The notes beneath the pieces are model-generated. The model saw nothing but the letters and a program-made list of their open reading frames with translations, did no database searches and was not told the DNA's origin. From assembly GCA_023715865.1 (NCBI GenBank), contig JAMBOW010000005.1:248001-312000 (forward strand): 64,000 nucleotides of DNA, given 5' to 3'. This DNA comes from Neobacillus mesonae (GTDB lineage: Bacteria; Bacillota; Bacilli; Paenibacillales; Paenibacillaceae). Shown piece after piece: positions 7,708 through 15,817 of the stretch. Every line of letters begins with the position of its first letter. The stretch's first letter is position 1. A program made the translations under genes and the position numbers.

Positions 7708-9360
7708 ATGACTGGATTTGCGGAGCTGAACAGAACTGAAGCGATCGAAGCAATGGGAGAGGGATCGTTTGATCTCTTGATTATAGGAGGCGGGATTACG
7801 GGTGCGGGCATCGCTTTGGATGCAGTAACCCGGGGGATGAAGGTAGCACTTGTCGAAATGCAGGACTTTGCAGCAGGAACCTCCAGCCGCTCGACCAAGC
7901 TTGTTCACGGTGGACTGCGTTATTTGAAGCAGATGCAGGTGGATGTGGTAGCTGAAGTGGGTAAAGAACGGGCTATTGTCTATGAGAATGGTCCGCACGT
8001 TACGACCCCTGAATGGATGCTGCTCCCGTTCTACCAAGGAGGGACGTATGGGAAATTCATGACCTCCATTGGACTCCGGGTATATGACTTCCTTGCGGGA
8101 GTCAAGCGCAGTGAGCGCCGGGTTATGCTGAGCAAGACCGATACACTTGGGAAGGAGCCTCTGCTGAAGGATGATGGTATGCAGGGAGGCGGATACTACG
8201 TAGAGTACCGGACGGATGATGCGAGACTGACTATTGAAGTCATGAAGGAAGCAGTCAAGAACGGGGCACTTGCAGTGAACTACGTTAAGGCAAATTCCTT
8301 CAATTATAAAGACGGCAAGGTTTGCGGAATCAATGCAAAGGATCTTATTAAAGGGAATGATTTTACGATTCATGCTTCGAAGGTTATCAATGCAGCAGGT
8401 CCATGGGTCGATGAGCTGAGAGATAAGGACGGCTCTAAGAAGGGCAAGGTGCTGCAGCATACTAAAGGCATTCATCTCGTCATCGATCAAAGCCGTTTTC
8501 CACTCAAGCAGGCGGTTTATTTTGATACACCGGATGGCCGAATGGTGTTTGCCATTCCACGTGATGGTAAAGCCTATGTTGGCACGACAGATACCGTATA
8601 TAAGGAAGAACTCGCTCATCCTGTTATTGAAAAAGAAGATGCTGAATATGTCATTAAAGCGATCAATTATATGTTTCCAGGCCTGAATATATCAGCGGAG
8701 GATATCGAATCTGGCTGGGCCGGCATTCGGCCGCTCATCTATCAGGAAGGGAAGAGCGCTTCAGAAATTTCCCGTAAGGATGAGATTTGGGAGTCGCCAT
8801 CCGGTCTCATAACCATAGCGGGCGGCAAGCTGACGGGTTATCGGAAAATGGCAGAGAATGTGGTTGATCTTGCAGCTAAACAGCTTCAAAGCGAGGGGAA
8901 AGGCTCATTTAAGCCATGCCAAACCATTAGAATGCCGATATCCGGCGGTCAAGTGGGCGGGAGTTCCGGCTATCAGGATTATGTTCATCGGATGGCTGAG
9001 GAGGGGGCACGTCATGGACTGTCTTCTGCCAATGCACAGCGTCTGGCTCGGATGTACGGTTCCAATGCAGAGCGTGTATTCCGGCACGCAGATGGAAGCC
9101 AGTCCCCTGCTGAAGAGATACCGGCCGATGTACTGATGCAGCTAGGCTACGCAATGAAGGAAGAGATGGCCATGACACCGGCTGACTTTTTTGTCCGCCG
9201 CACAGGAGCGCTGTTCTTCAACATTCATTGGGTAGTGCAGCACAAAGCAGCAGTGATCAAGTACATGGCTGAATCCTATGGATGGTCTGATGTAGAGCAG
9301 CAAATTTATACGCAGGAGCTGGAGCAGCTGATTGAAGAGGCGAAGCCTGAAGTAAGCTAA
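7708..9360 (+). CDS. glpD: Aerobic glycerol-3-phosphate dehydrogenase GlpD
   Basis: A 550-residue FAD enzyme at the inner face of the membrane that oxidises glycerol-3-phosphate to dihydroxyacetone phosphate and passes electrons to the quinone pool. The FAD dinucleotide-binding motif (LLIIGGGITGAGIALDAV) is at residues about 23-40, followed by the family signatures TSSRSTKLVHGGLRYL and, later, GGKLTGYRKMAE. Length is normal for the family. It acts directly after GlpK in the glycerol pathway and is preceded by a GlpP-type leader. An AGCGGAGG site precedes the ATG. It is separated from glpK by the PhnCDEE operon and its regulator. Confidence 0.96.
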   Translation: MTGFAELNRTEAIEAMGEGSFDLLIIGGGITGAGIALDAVTRGMKVALVEMQDFAAGTSSRSTKLVHGGLRYLKQMQVDVVAEVGKERAIVYENGPHVTTPEWMLLPFYQGGTYGKFMTSIGLRVYDFLAGVKRSERRVMLSKTDTLGKEPLLKDDGMQGGGYYVEYRTDDARLTIEVMKEAVKNGALAVNYVKANSFNYKDGKVCGINAKDLIKGNDFTIHASKVINAAGPWVDELRDKDGSKKGKVLQHTKGIHLVIDQSRFPLKQAVYFDTPDGRMVFAIPRDGKAYVGTTDTVYKEELAHPVIEKEDAEYVIKAINYMFPGLNISAEDIESGWAGIRPLIYQEGKSASEISRKDEIWESPSGLITIAGGKLTGYRKMAENVVDLAAKQLQSEGKGSFKPCQTIRMPISGGQVGGSSGYQDYVHRMAEEGARHGLSSANAQRLARMYGSNAERVFRHADGSQSPAEEIPADVLMQLGYAMKEEMAMTPADFFVRRTGALFFNIHWVVQHKAAVIKYMAESYGWSDVEQQIYTQELEQLIEEAKPEVS

Positions 9361-9378
9361 TATAGGTTTAACACAGCA

Positions 9379-9413
9379 AGGGCACCCCGGTAGAACAGGG
9401 TGTCCTTTTTTTG
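9379..9413 (+). terminator. Terminator after glpD
   Basis: AGGGCACCC pairs with GGGTGTCCT and is followed by TTTTTT, 18 bases after the glpD stop. Confidence 0.8.
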
Positions 9414-9497
9414 AGATAAATCTAACTATTTCCAACCTGTTTTTGCTATTCTTATAGAGATAACTAGATCATACATAAATACATGCGGAGGAGTTTC

Positions 9498-9794
9498 ATG
9501 GGTTGTCTTGGCTGGCTTTTTAGAGTCATGGTGATGTTTATAAGCTTAGGTGTTTTCGTGGCGGGCGGCGGATATACCGTGTTTGTTTTTATTGAAGCGG
9601 TATTTTTTGGCGGTACATGGGGGCCATTCTGGGTTTCGCTCGGACTGTTTGTGGCTGCAAACTATGTGATGGGCTGGTTCATGCATGTGAGATGGAAGGA
9701 CGAGGACGTGGATATGCCTTTATTTCCGCTGATTTGCTGCACACTTGTCTTCAAAGGGGTTAATCGTATCTTTGGCTTGTATCGTTCCTTATGA
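9498..9794 (+). CDS. Small membrane protein of unknown function
   Basis: A 98-residue protein I do not recognise. Two hydrophobic segments (about residues 5-35 and 45-65) and a third weaker one near the C-terminus suggest two or three membrane helices, with a charged loop (RWKDEDVDM) between. The start at 9498 is chosen for GGAGG six bases upstream; an ATG five codons earlier lies before that site. It stands after the glpD terminator and 36 bases before the oxidoreductase gene, so the two may be co-transcribed, but nothing links their functions. Confidence 0.6.
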   Translation: MGCLGWLFRVMVMFISLGVFVAGGGYTVFVFIEAVFFGGTWGPFWVSLGLFVAANYVMGWFMHVRWKDEDVDMPLFPLICCTLVFKGVNRIFGLYRSL

Positions 9795-9830
9795 AATCGC
9801 TATCTTTTTATGGAGAAGGAGACTGGGAGA

Positions 9831-10814
9831 ATGACATTAAGCATTGGAATTATAGGGACAGGCTGGTTTAGTAAAGTGCATGCCGGACTGCTGCAGCAGA
9901 TGGAAGGTGTTAAAGTACAGTCTATTCTTGGAACAAGCAAGGAAAAAGCGGACAAAATGGCTGCCGAGTACGGGGCAAACGGATATAGTGAGCTTACGGA
10001 AATGCTGGATGCAGAGCAGTTGGATGCTGTATACATTTGCGTTCCGCCGATGTCGCACGGTGAAATTGAGCTTGCGTTGATTGAACAGAATATTCCGTTT
10101 CTGGTTGAAAAGCCGCTGGCAACAGATCTCGCGCTTCCGCAAAAAATCGATGCTGCCATTCGGAACAAAGGCCTGCTGACATCCGTAGGCTATCATTTCC
10201 GTTACCAAGAGACGACGGCCCAGCTCAAGCAGGAGTTAGGGAATCAAACTATCGGTATGGCAGCTGGTGCCTGGAATGGGGGCATGCCGGGGGTAGCTTG
10301 GTGGCGGCGTCAAGAAGGCTCTGGCGGACAGTTCATTGAACAGACGACACATATTGTAGATCTGCTGAGGTATGTTGCGGGAGAAGTCGCGGAGGTTCAA
10401 GCGATGTATGCCAGCCGAAGCCTGCACGAGATCCACGAAGGCGTCACGGTTCCGGACGTGGGAACAGTCAATCTGCGCCTGAAAAATGGGGCAGTGGCGA
10501 ACATTATGAACACATGTATTCTTCCGGATGGTGTTGCGGGAGGAGCAGGGCTCACCTTCTATTCCTCACAGGGTGTGTGGGATTGGAATCCCGAGAAGCT
10601 GCAAATATCGCAGTCTGAACCAAGCGGAATAACAAAAGTAGCGAACACAGTTAATGCGTATTTGCTGGAAAATGAAGCATTTATCCATGCGCTGAGAACA
10701 GGCGACCGGAGCCGCATCCTGTCGGATTATTCGGATGCCCTTCGTACACAAGCAGTCACAGTTGCTGCGCTGAAATCGGCCGAGACAGGCCAGAGTGTAC
10801 CCATAACCTTTTAA
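9831..10814 (+). CDS. Gfo/Idh/MocA-family oxidoreductase
   Basis: A 327-residue NAD(P)-dependent dehydrogenase of the family that oxidises or rearranges sugars, inositols and related polyols. The N-terminal Rossmann motif SIGIIGTGWFSKVHAG begins at residue 4 and the family signature VEKPLATD lies near residue 95; the C-terminal half is the alpha/beta substrate domain with a GGQFIEQTTHIVDLLRY motif that carries the catalytic histidine region. The start at 9831 follows AAGGAG nine bases upstream; an ATG seven codons earlier lies upstream of that site. Substrate unknown; the neighbouring genes give no clue. Confidence 0.88.
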   Translation: MTLSIGIIGTGWFSKVHAGLLQQMEGVKVQSILGTSKEKADKMAAEYGANGYSELTEMLDAEQLDAVYICVPPMSHGEIELALIEQNIPFLVEKPLATDLALPQKIDAAIRNKGLLTSVGYHFRYQETTAQLKQELGNQTIGMAAGAWNGGMPGVAWWRRQEGSGGQFIEQTTHIVDLLRYVAGEVAEVQAMYASRSLHEIHEGVTVPDVGTVNLRLKNGAVANIMNTCILPDGVAGGAGLTFYSSQGVWDWNPEKLQISQSEPSGITKVANTVNAYLLENEAFIHALRTGDRSRILSDYSDALRTQAVTVAALKSAETGQSVPITF

Positions 10815-10867
10815 GCGAGAATTAGCATCTAATTCACCAGATTCAACTATGTGCTTGTATCATAAAG

Positions 10868-10919
10868 AGCCCTTCGCCGATTCTCTTGGTTTTGTTCCAT
10901 TCAGAATCGGCGAAGGGCT
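10868..10919. terminator. Bidirectional hairpin between oxidoreductase and HxlR gene
   Basis: Perfect 17-bp stem AGCCCTTCGCCGATTCT / AGAATCGGCGAAGGGCT between two convergent genes. No strong T-run follows on either strand, so termination efficiency is uncertain. Confidence 0.6.
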
Positions 10920-10949
10920 GCTATATGCTGTTGAACGTTAGTTCAATAT

Positions 10950-11261
10950 CTATACAATCCACGTCGTGGACCAATCGTAAATTTCTTGAATGACCGGCTC
11001 AATTGCCCGGCCTTTATCCGTTAATTCATATTCGACACGAGGCGGGATTTCCGGATACATTTTACGATTGACGATGCCGGCCACTTCCATTTCTTTCAAT
11101 CTTTCGGACAGCAGTCTCCCGCTAATGGCCATCGCTGCTTCAAGCTCTGTAAAGCGCTTTGGACCGGATAATAAATGATACATAATGAGGACGGCCCATT
11201 TCTTGCCCAAGAGGTCCATGGCCTGGGTAATCGGGCATCGTTCGTTGTTCTGGGGCTCCAT
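10950..11261 (-). CDS. HxlR-family transcriptional regulator
   Basis: A 103-residue winged-helix regulator of the HxlR type. The family pattern is complete: CPITQAMDLLGKKWAVLIMYHLLSG in two parts with the conserved Cys9, then RFTELE and ISGRLLSERLKEME (recognition helix) and the wing PRVEYELTDKGRAIEP. HxlR proteins often sense electrophiles through the N-terminal cysteine; that is a family property, not shown here. The gene is single, with its own promoter region that contains a perfect palindrome (11338-11351). Its targets are unknown; self-regulation is likely. Confidence 0.88.
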   Translation of the reverse strand: MEPQNNERCPITQAMDLLGKKWAVLIMYHLLSGPKRFTELEAAMAISGRLLSERLKEMEVAGIVNRKMYPEIPPRVEYELTDKGRAIEPVIQEIYDWSTTWIV

Positions 11262-11337
11262 GAGATCACCTCGAAAATTACGATTAAATTTATATTTCTT
11301 TTACATCGATTTAGTTCGGTTCGTGCATCTCTATTAT

Positions 11338-11351
11338 ACTAGATATCTAGT
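11338..11351. promoter_or_regulatory. Candidate HxlR operator
   Basis: A 14-bp perfect palindrome ACTAGATATCTAGT. On the minus strand it abuts a TATAAT -10 box, 75-90 bases before the HxlR gene, so a bound dimer would cover the promoter spacer. Confidence 0.5.
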
Positions 11352-11368
11352 TACAGATGTATAGTTGC

Positions 11369-11405
11369 TTTTAAAAAAACGAAACCCTCTCAAGCTTGAG
11401 AGGGT
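11369..11405 (-). terminator. Terminator of the AbrB-like gene
   Basis: ACCCTCTCAAG pairs with CTTGAGAGGGT as a perfect palindrome; on the minus strand it is followed by TTTCGTTTTTTT. It lies 27 bases after the stop of the gene at 11432-11968. Confidence 0.85.
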
Positions 11406-11431
11406 CTTTGTCATTCTGCTGTTGATTAAAA

Positions 11432-11968
11432 CTAGAGAAGCTTCTTGAGCTGAGAAACACGCCCTTGGCTGATTCCTAATTTTTCAGCAATTTGATTTTG
11501 CGAAATACCTGGATTATCCTCTATAATCTCTTTCATTTTGCGAAGCATTTGGGCCGTCTTCGGACGCACGTCACGGGCGAACTCATCCGATCCAGTAGAA
11601 TAAAGATGTTTATGTACAGCTGGCGACCCTGAATAATTAGGGTCCATGAATTGGGACGAACGGTAATCTTGTTTAGAATTTGTCAAACCTTGTCGATCTG
11701 AGGCAGGCATGTCCACCGTATGATCCGCAAATTTCAGTTCCTGTGCGCAGCTTTTGCAAATGAATTGTTCCTTAAAATACATTTCTGTGTCCACGTTTCC
11801 GCAAAAAATGCATAACGTAGATTTGTATTTACGAAGAATCAACTCTTTACCTTCAATGAAGAACTCAAGCGGATCACCGATGTCGATTTCCATTGTGTCA
11901 CGCATTTCCTTAGGAAGGACTATACGGCCAAGGCGGTCTAGCGCTCTTTTCATACCGGTTCTTTTCAT
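11432..11968 (-). CDS. AbrB-domain regulator with zinc-finger-like and C-terminal HTH segments
   Basis: A 178-residue regulator with three visible parts. Residues 1-48 are an AbrB/SpoVT swapped-hairpin DNA-binding domain (ALDRLGRIVLPKEMRDTM, as in AbrB). Residues 53-75 carry two CxxC pairs, CIFC and CKSC, a plausible zinc site. A polar linker follows, and the last 40 residues are a helix-turn-helix (PGISQNQIAEKLGISQGR). AbrB itself is about 95 residues and has neither of the last two. An ATG five codons downstream could also be the start. Its targets and signals are unknown; AbrB-type proteins usually govern transition-state genes. Confidence 0.85.
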   Translation of the reverse strand: MKRTGMKRALDRLGRIVLPKEMRDTMEIDIGDPLEFFIEGKELILRKYKSTLCIFCGNVDTEMYFKEQFICKSCAQELKFADHTVDMPASDRQGLTNSKQDYRSSQFMDPNYSGSPAVHKHLYSTGSDEFARDVRPKTAQMLRKMKEIIEDNPGISQNQIAEKLGISQGRVSQLKKLL

Positions 11969-12073
11969 GGGTAATCTCCCCCGCTAATCAGCAGATATTA
12001 TCATTCCTTCATTTTAAGGGAAGAATGTCCTGCAATACAATAACTTTTTTCAAAAATTAGCCAATCAAATAGA

Positions 12074-12754
12074 TTAATAGTGCAGAATTTCCGAAAATAG
12101 GGGGGAGGCTAAGAGAGTGACGAGAGCAGAGAGAACCATGGATATGCTGGATATTGTTCCGGTTAAAGGACTATACTCGAATGCTTTGGAAGTCCCAGTA
12201 CCGTGCGCACTTGTGCCAAATGCAATTCCTCTGGCGATTTCTCCGTCGATTTTTAATAATTTAATCACAAATGGACCGATAAGAAGCCCAGTAAGACCAG
12301 TGATAACGACGAATACTGCCGATATTTGAGGAATACCGCCGATTAATGTCGATACATCAATAGCAATCGGTGTTGTGATGGAATGTGGAAAAAGACTGGT
12401 TTCAAGCTCAGAGCTTAAATGAAACATCCTTGCTGCAATAACGGTGGAGATGATGGCAGCGAGCGAACCGAGCGACACCCCTGTCAGTATTTCACGCCAA
12501 TTTTTTTTAAGCTCATCAAAGTATTTGTAAAGCGGGATGGCGAAAGCAACGGTAGCAGGCTGTAGGAGCAGCGTGAGCAGGCTTCCCCCTGCGTTGTAAT
12601 CATCGTAAGGTATATTTGTCATTAGCAGTACGATGACAATGACTGCCGGAACAATCAGCAGCGGGGAAAGATAGACTTTAGGAAATTGCTTATACATTTT
12701 TTTGGCCAGCAGATATATGGCTGCTGTTAACAGGAGACAAAGTGCTGCTGTCAT
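12074..12754 (-). CDS. lrgB: LrgB/CidB-family membrane protein
   Basis: A 226-residue polytopic membrane protein of the LrgB family, partner of the holin-like LrgA in control of murein hydrolase activity, cell lysis and, in some species, pyruvate or acetate-linked transport. Several hydrophobic helices and the family motifs PHSITTPIAID and FGTSAHGTGTSKAFE are present. The start at 12754 has AGGAGA nine bases upstream; longer frames begin inside lrgA without a site. It overlaps the 3' end of lrgA by 65 bases, so the two genes are tightly coupled. Confidence 0.92.
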   Translation of the reverse strand: MTAALCLLLTAAIYLLAKKMYKQFPKVYLSPLLIVPAVIVIVLLMTNIPYDDYNAGGSLLTLLLQPATVAFAIPLYKYFDELKKNWREILTGVSLGSLAAIISTVIAARMFHLSSELETSLFPHSITTPIAIDVSTLIGGIPQISAVFVVITGLTGLLIGPFVIKLLKIDGEIARGIAFGTSAHGTGTSKAFEYSPLTGTISSISMVLSALVTLLASPLFSEILHY

Positions 12755-13121
12755 GTTGTTTATTCTCCTTTCTTTTTGACATAGCTTGAGCGATAAGCCC
12801 GGAAGCGGCCATGACAAGGAATGTACTGATAAGAATGACGAGCAGTATGCTGAGTCCGTTCAGCTTCATTAGATCAAAGTGATTCATAATCCCTACTGCA
12901 GAGGGAATGAAGAATAGCAGCATTTCCGCAAGCAGCCAGCTGGCCCCTGCTTCAATCCAGCGCAGCTTGATGACGCCGGTCTTAAGCAATATAAACAGAA
13001 GGATCATTCCGATAATAGACCCTGGAACAGGAAGATGGGCAAGCTTTGCCATCCCATTCATGGCAAGCGAGAATCCGAGCAGAATAATCACCTGAAGTAC
13101 AATTTTTCCCGTATGTCTCAT
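12690..13121 (-). CDS. lrgA: LrgA/CidA-family holin-like protein
   Basis: A 143-residue membrane protein with four hydrophobic helices, of the CidA/LrgA holin-like family; the motif PVPGSIIGMILLF near residue 35 is typical. A hydrophilic tail of about 30 residues follows the last helix and is encoded by the stretch that overlaps lrgB. The start at 13121 is taken from family length; a GGAGG lies 14 bases upstream, which is far, so the start is not certain. The gene is divergent from a LysR regulator at 13274, the arrangement known for cidR and cid/lrg genes. Confidence 0.9.
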   Translation of the reverse strand: MRHTGKIVLQVIILLGFSLAMNGMAKLAHLPVPGSIIGMILLFILLKTGVIKLRWIEAGASWLLAEMLLFFIPSAVGIMNHFDLMKLNGLSILLVILISTFLVMAASGLIAQAMSKRKENKQHDSSTLSPVNSSHISAGQKNV

Positions 13122-13228
13122 GAGATGACGTAAGGCCTCCTTATATTTAATGGATGAAGAAATCCTGTACTTGATTGAGTTGATACTGAAAATTTTACAC
13201 AATATATTTTCATGAGTAAAATGCATAT

Positions 13229-13240
13229 TAAGCATGCTTA
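13229..13240. promoter_or_regulatory. Palindrome in the lrgA / lysR intergenic region
   Basis: TAAGCATGCTTA, a 12-bp perfect palindrome 34 bases before the LysR gene and 108 bases before lrgA. Candidate part of a LysR-type operator; contact is inferred. Confidence 0.35.
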
Positions 13241-13273
13241 TCATTCCTTTTATCTATAGTAGGAGGCGAAGAA

Positions 13274-14161
13274 TTGGATATAAGACACCTGCAATATTTT
13301 CTGGAGGTTGCAAGACAGCAAAGCTTCACCAAGGCAGCGCAGGCGCTGTTCATTACACAGCCAACGATAAGCAAAACCGTCAAAAGCCTGGAGGACGAGC
13401 TGGGTGTAACCCTGCTTGATCGATACGGAAAGAAAGTGGAGCTCACTGATGCAGGCGAGGTATTTGCAAGGCAGGCGCAGGAAATTATCACTTCGTTCCA
13501 CAATCTGTCTTCAGAGCTGGATGATTTGATGAATTTAAAAAAAGGACATATACGCATCGGGCTTCCGCCGATGATCGGCTCTTCCTTTTTTCCTAAGGTG
13601 ATTGGAGAATTCTCTAATGAGTACCCGAACATTACGATTCAGCTTTTTGAGGATGGGGGAAAGAAGGTAGAGACTGATATTGCATCGGGAGCGCTGGACG
13701 TTGGTGTAACGGTGCTTCCTGCAGATGAGACCTTATTTGAAAGCTATGTATTTGTTGATGAAGCCCTGAAAGTGGTCCTGCACCCTTCGCATCCTTTGGC
13801 AGACCGGGAGGAGATAAGTTTAGCCGAGCTTGCTCAGGATGGTTTTGTTCTATTCAGAGAGGATTTCTCGCTCCATGATCGGATTATCGGGGAGTGCCAA
13901 AAGGCAGGCTTTCAGCCCAGGATAATATATGAGAGCGCACAATGGGATCTGATAAGCAACATGGTAGCAGCGGGTCTTGGGGTGGCATTGCTGCCGGAGA
14001 CGATATGCAGGGAGCTGCGAGCGGAAGAGGTACGGATATTGACTCTGACGGAAAGAATCCCTTGGGAGCTCGGAATGGTGTGGCGTAAGGACCGTTATCA
14101 GTCTTTTGCTGTGCGTGAATGGATTTCATTCTCCGAGAAGATGCTTAAATATAAAGGCTAA
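13274..14161 (+). CDS. LysR-family regulator, CidR-like
   Basis: A 295-residue LysR-type regulator. The N-terminal winged helix (residues 1-60, SFTKAAQALFITQPTISKTV) is canonical and is followed by the linker helix and a periplasmic-binding-like effector domain. Translation most likely starts at the TTG at 13274, with AGGAGG seven bases upstream. The gene is divergent from lrgAB, as CidR is from cid/lrg genes in staphylococci and bacilli, where it responds to carbon overflow metabolites. Regulation of lrgAB is therefore the best guess; the ligand is unknown. Confidence 0.88.
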   Translation: MDIRHLQYFLEVARQQSFTKAAQALFITQPTISKTVKSLEDELGVTLLDRYGKKVELTDAGEVFARQAQEIITSFHNLSSELDDLMNLKKGHIRIGLPPMIGSSFFPKVIGEFSNEYPNITIQLFEDGGKKVETDIASGALDVGVTVLPADETLFESYVFVDEALKVVLHPSHPLADREEISLAELAQDGFVLFREDFSLHDRIIGECQKAGFQPRIIYESAQWDLISNMVAAGLGVALLPETICRELRAEEVRILTLTERIPWELGMVWRKDRYQSFAVREWISFSEKMLKYKG

Positions 14162-14228
14162 ACAGATCCTTTATTCCCTGTTACAATGGCATTTGATACT
14201 GAATTTACCTTATAGGAGGGATAGCCGC

Positions 14229-15086
14229 ATGAAACTGCGTGTATCTGCAGTACAATACAATTTGCAGACGATTACCAGCTTTGAACAATTTGCTGCTCAA
14301 GTGGAGCATTATATAAAAACAGCCGAGGAATTTGATGCGGAATTTGTCCTGTTCCCGGAATTTATGACAACCCAGCTTATGTCTATCGGAGACAAAGAGG
14401 GCAAAGCGCTGGGCATCGCGGATTTGCCCGATTTTACAGAAGCCTACGAGGCTCTATTCATGAAGCTTGCTAAACAATACGGGATTCATATTATTGCAGG
14501 TACGCATGTCATCAAGAAGAATGACAAGCTGCTGAACACGGCGCATCTGTTCTATCCAGACGGCCGGATCGGCCGTCAGCCGAAGCTGCACATTACCCCA
14601 ACCGAAGTAAAAGAATGGAACATGGAAGCAGGCGAGGGTCTTACTGTATTTGAAACAGATAAAGGGACGATTGCCGTGCTTACCTGCTATGATATTGAGT
14701 TTCCTGAAATCGTACGCATGGCAAAAGCAAAAGGAGCGGATGTCATCTTCTGTCCATCCTGCACCGATGACCGGCACGGCTTCTACCGGGTTCGTTATAC
14801 AAGCCATGCAAGGGCTGTCGAGAATCAGGTCTATGTCGTTCTTACCGGGACCGTAGGAAGCCTGCCGACGGTTGACTTCATGCGCGCGAATTATGGCCAG
14901 GCTGCAATCATTACACCAAACGATATTCCTTTCCCGCCGCGGGGAATCATGGCTGAAGGTGAAATCAATGATGATATGATCGTGACGGCTGACCTTGATC
15001 TTGATTTGCTCTACGAGGTTCGTGAACGTGGTTCGGTTACGACTTGGCGGGATCGCCGGGTGGACTTGTACCCGGATTGGGAATAG
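14229..15086 (+). CDS. Carbon-nitrogen hydrolase (nitrilase superfamily)
   Basis: A 285-residue enzyme with the Glu-Lys-Cys triad of the nitrilase superfamily: FPEF (Glu near residue 43), PKLHITPTE (Lys near 119) and LTCYDIEFPE (Cys near 154). It hydrolyses a C-N bond of an amide or related compound. The start at 14229 has GGAGGG eight bases upstream; frames that begin earlier run into the lysR gene. An acetyltransferase gene follows 21 bases later. In B. subtilis YhcX both activities are in one polypeptide, which supports a functional link here. Substrate unknown. Confidence 0.9.
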   Translation: MKLRVSAVQYNLQTITSFEQFAAQVEHYIKTAEEFDAEFVLFPEFMTTQLMSIGDKEGKALGIADLPDFTEAYEALFMKLAKQYGIHIIAGTHVIKKNDKLLNTAHLFYPDGRIGRQPKLHITPTEVKEWNMEAGEGLTVFETDKGTIAVLTCYDIEFPEIVRMAKAKGADVIFCPSCTDDRHGFYRVRYTSHARAVENQVYVVLTGTVGSLPTVDFMRANYGQAAIITPNDIPFPPRGIMAEGEINDDMIVTADLDLDLLYEVRERGSVTTWRDRRVDLYPDWE

Positions 15087-15107
15087 AGAGGAGCGTGTCT
15101 TTCTAAC

Positions 15108-15770
15108 TTGTACCACAAAGAGATGTTTATCATTAGCGAAGGAAAGCCGATTCCGGTTGTGATCCGGAATTACGCTGAAGCTGACTTTAATGAGCTCATA
15201 GCTATTCAGGCAGAATGCTTTCCGCCCCCTTTTCCTGCAGAGCTGCTCTGGAACAAGGAACAGCTAAGCAATCATATCACGCTATTTCCACAAGGGGCCC
15301 TGTGCGTGGAAGTGGATGGTACACTCGCAGGGTCGATGACCGGTTTGGGTGCGTTTTTTGATCCGAATCATCCGGAGCATTCTTGGTCTGAAGCGACCGA
15401 TGAGGGGTACATTCGAAATCACCGTCCGGATGGTGATACATTGTATGTTGTAGACATCAGTGTTCGTCCTGCCTTTCGCAAGCTCGGAATCGGGCAGCTG
15501 CTTATGCAAGCCATGTACCACGTCGTTATTCAGGAAGGAATGAAGCGGCTGCTCGGAGGGGGAAGAATGCCGGGTTACCACAAAGCAGCAGACTCGATGA
15601 GTGCAGCTGCATACTTGTCTGCGGTTGTGGCCGGCGAGCTGCGTGATCCTGTCATATCTTTCTTACTGCGCTGCGGAAGAACACCTGTCACCGTTGTGGC
15701 TGATTACCTGGATGATGAGGAATCTTGTAACTACGGTGCACTGATGGAATGGAGAAATCCTTTTAAATGA
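15108..15770 (+). CDS. GNAT-family N-acetyltransferase
   Basis: A 220-residue acetyl-CoA-dependent transferase. The acetyl-CoA site is the segment VVDISVRPAFRKLGIGQLLM (about residues 110-129), the R/Q-x-x-G-x-G/A loop of the family. The start is uncertain: the TTG at 15108 has a GAGGAG 14 bases upstream, and an ATG at 15123 has no better site. It follows the carbon-nitrogen hydrolase by 21 bases and is probably co-transcribed with it. Together they match the two domains of YhcX-type proteins, in the opposite order. The acceptor is unknown. Confidence 0.82.
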   Translation: MYHKEMFIISEGKPIPVVIRNYAEADFNELIAIQAECFPPPFPAELLWNKEQLSNHITLFPQGALCVEVDGTLAGSMTGLGAFFDPNHPEHSWSEATDEGYIRNHRPDGDTLYVVDISVRPAFRKLGIGQLLMQAMYHVVIQEGMKRLLGGGRMPGYHKAADSMSAAAYLSAVVAGELRDPVISFLLRCGRTPVTVVADYLDDEESCNYGALMEWRNPFK

Positions 15771-15817
15771 TACAAAAACCTTAAATGTAAGCCAAGTTAA
15801 ACGAGGAGGTATTTTTC

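Noticed and set aside
7654..8619. Long open frame of 321 codons antisense to glpD
   Set aside because: It lies wholly opposite a conserved gene, has no ribosome site and no recognisable protein features; it is a by-product of glpD codon use.
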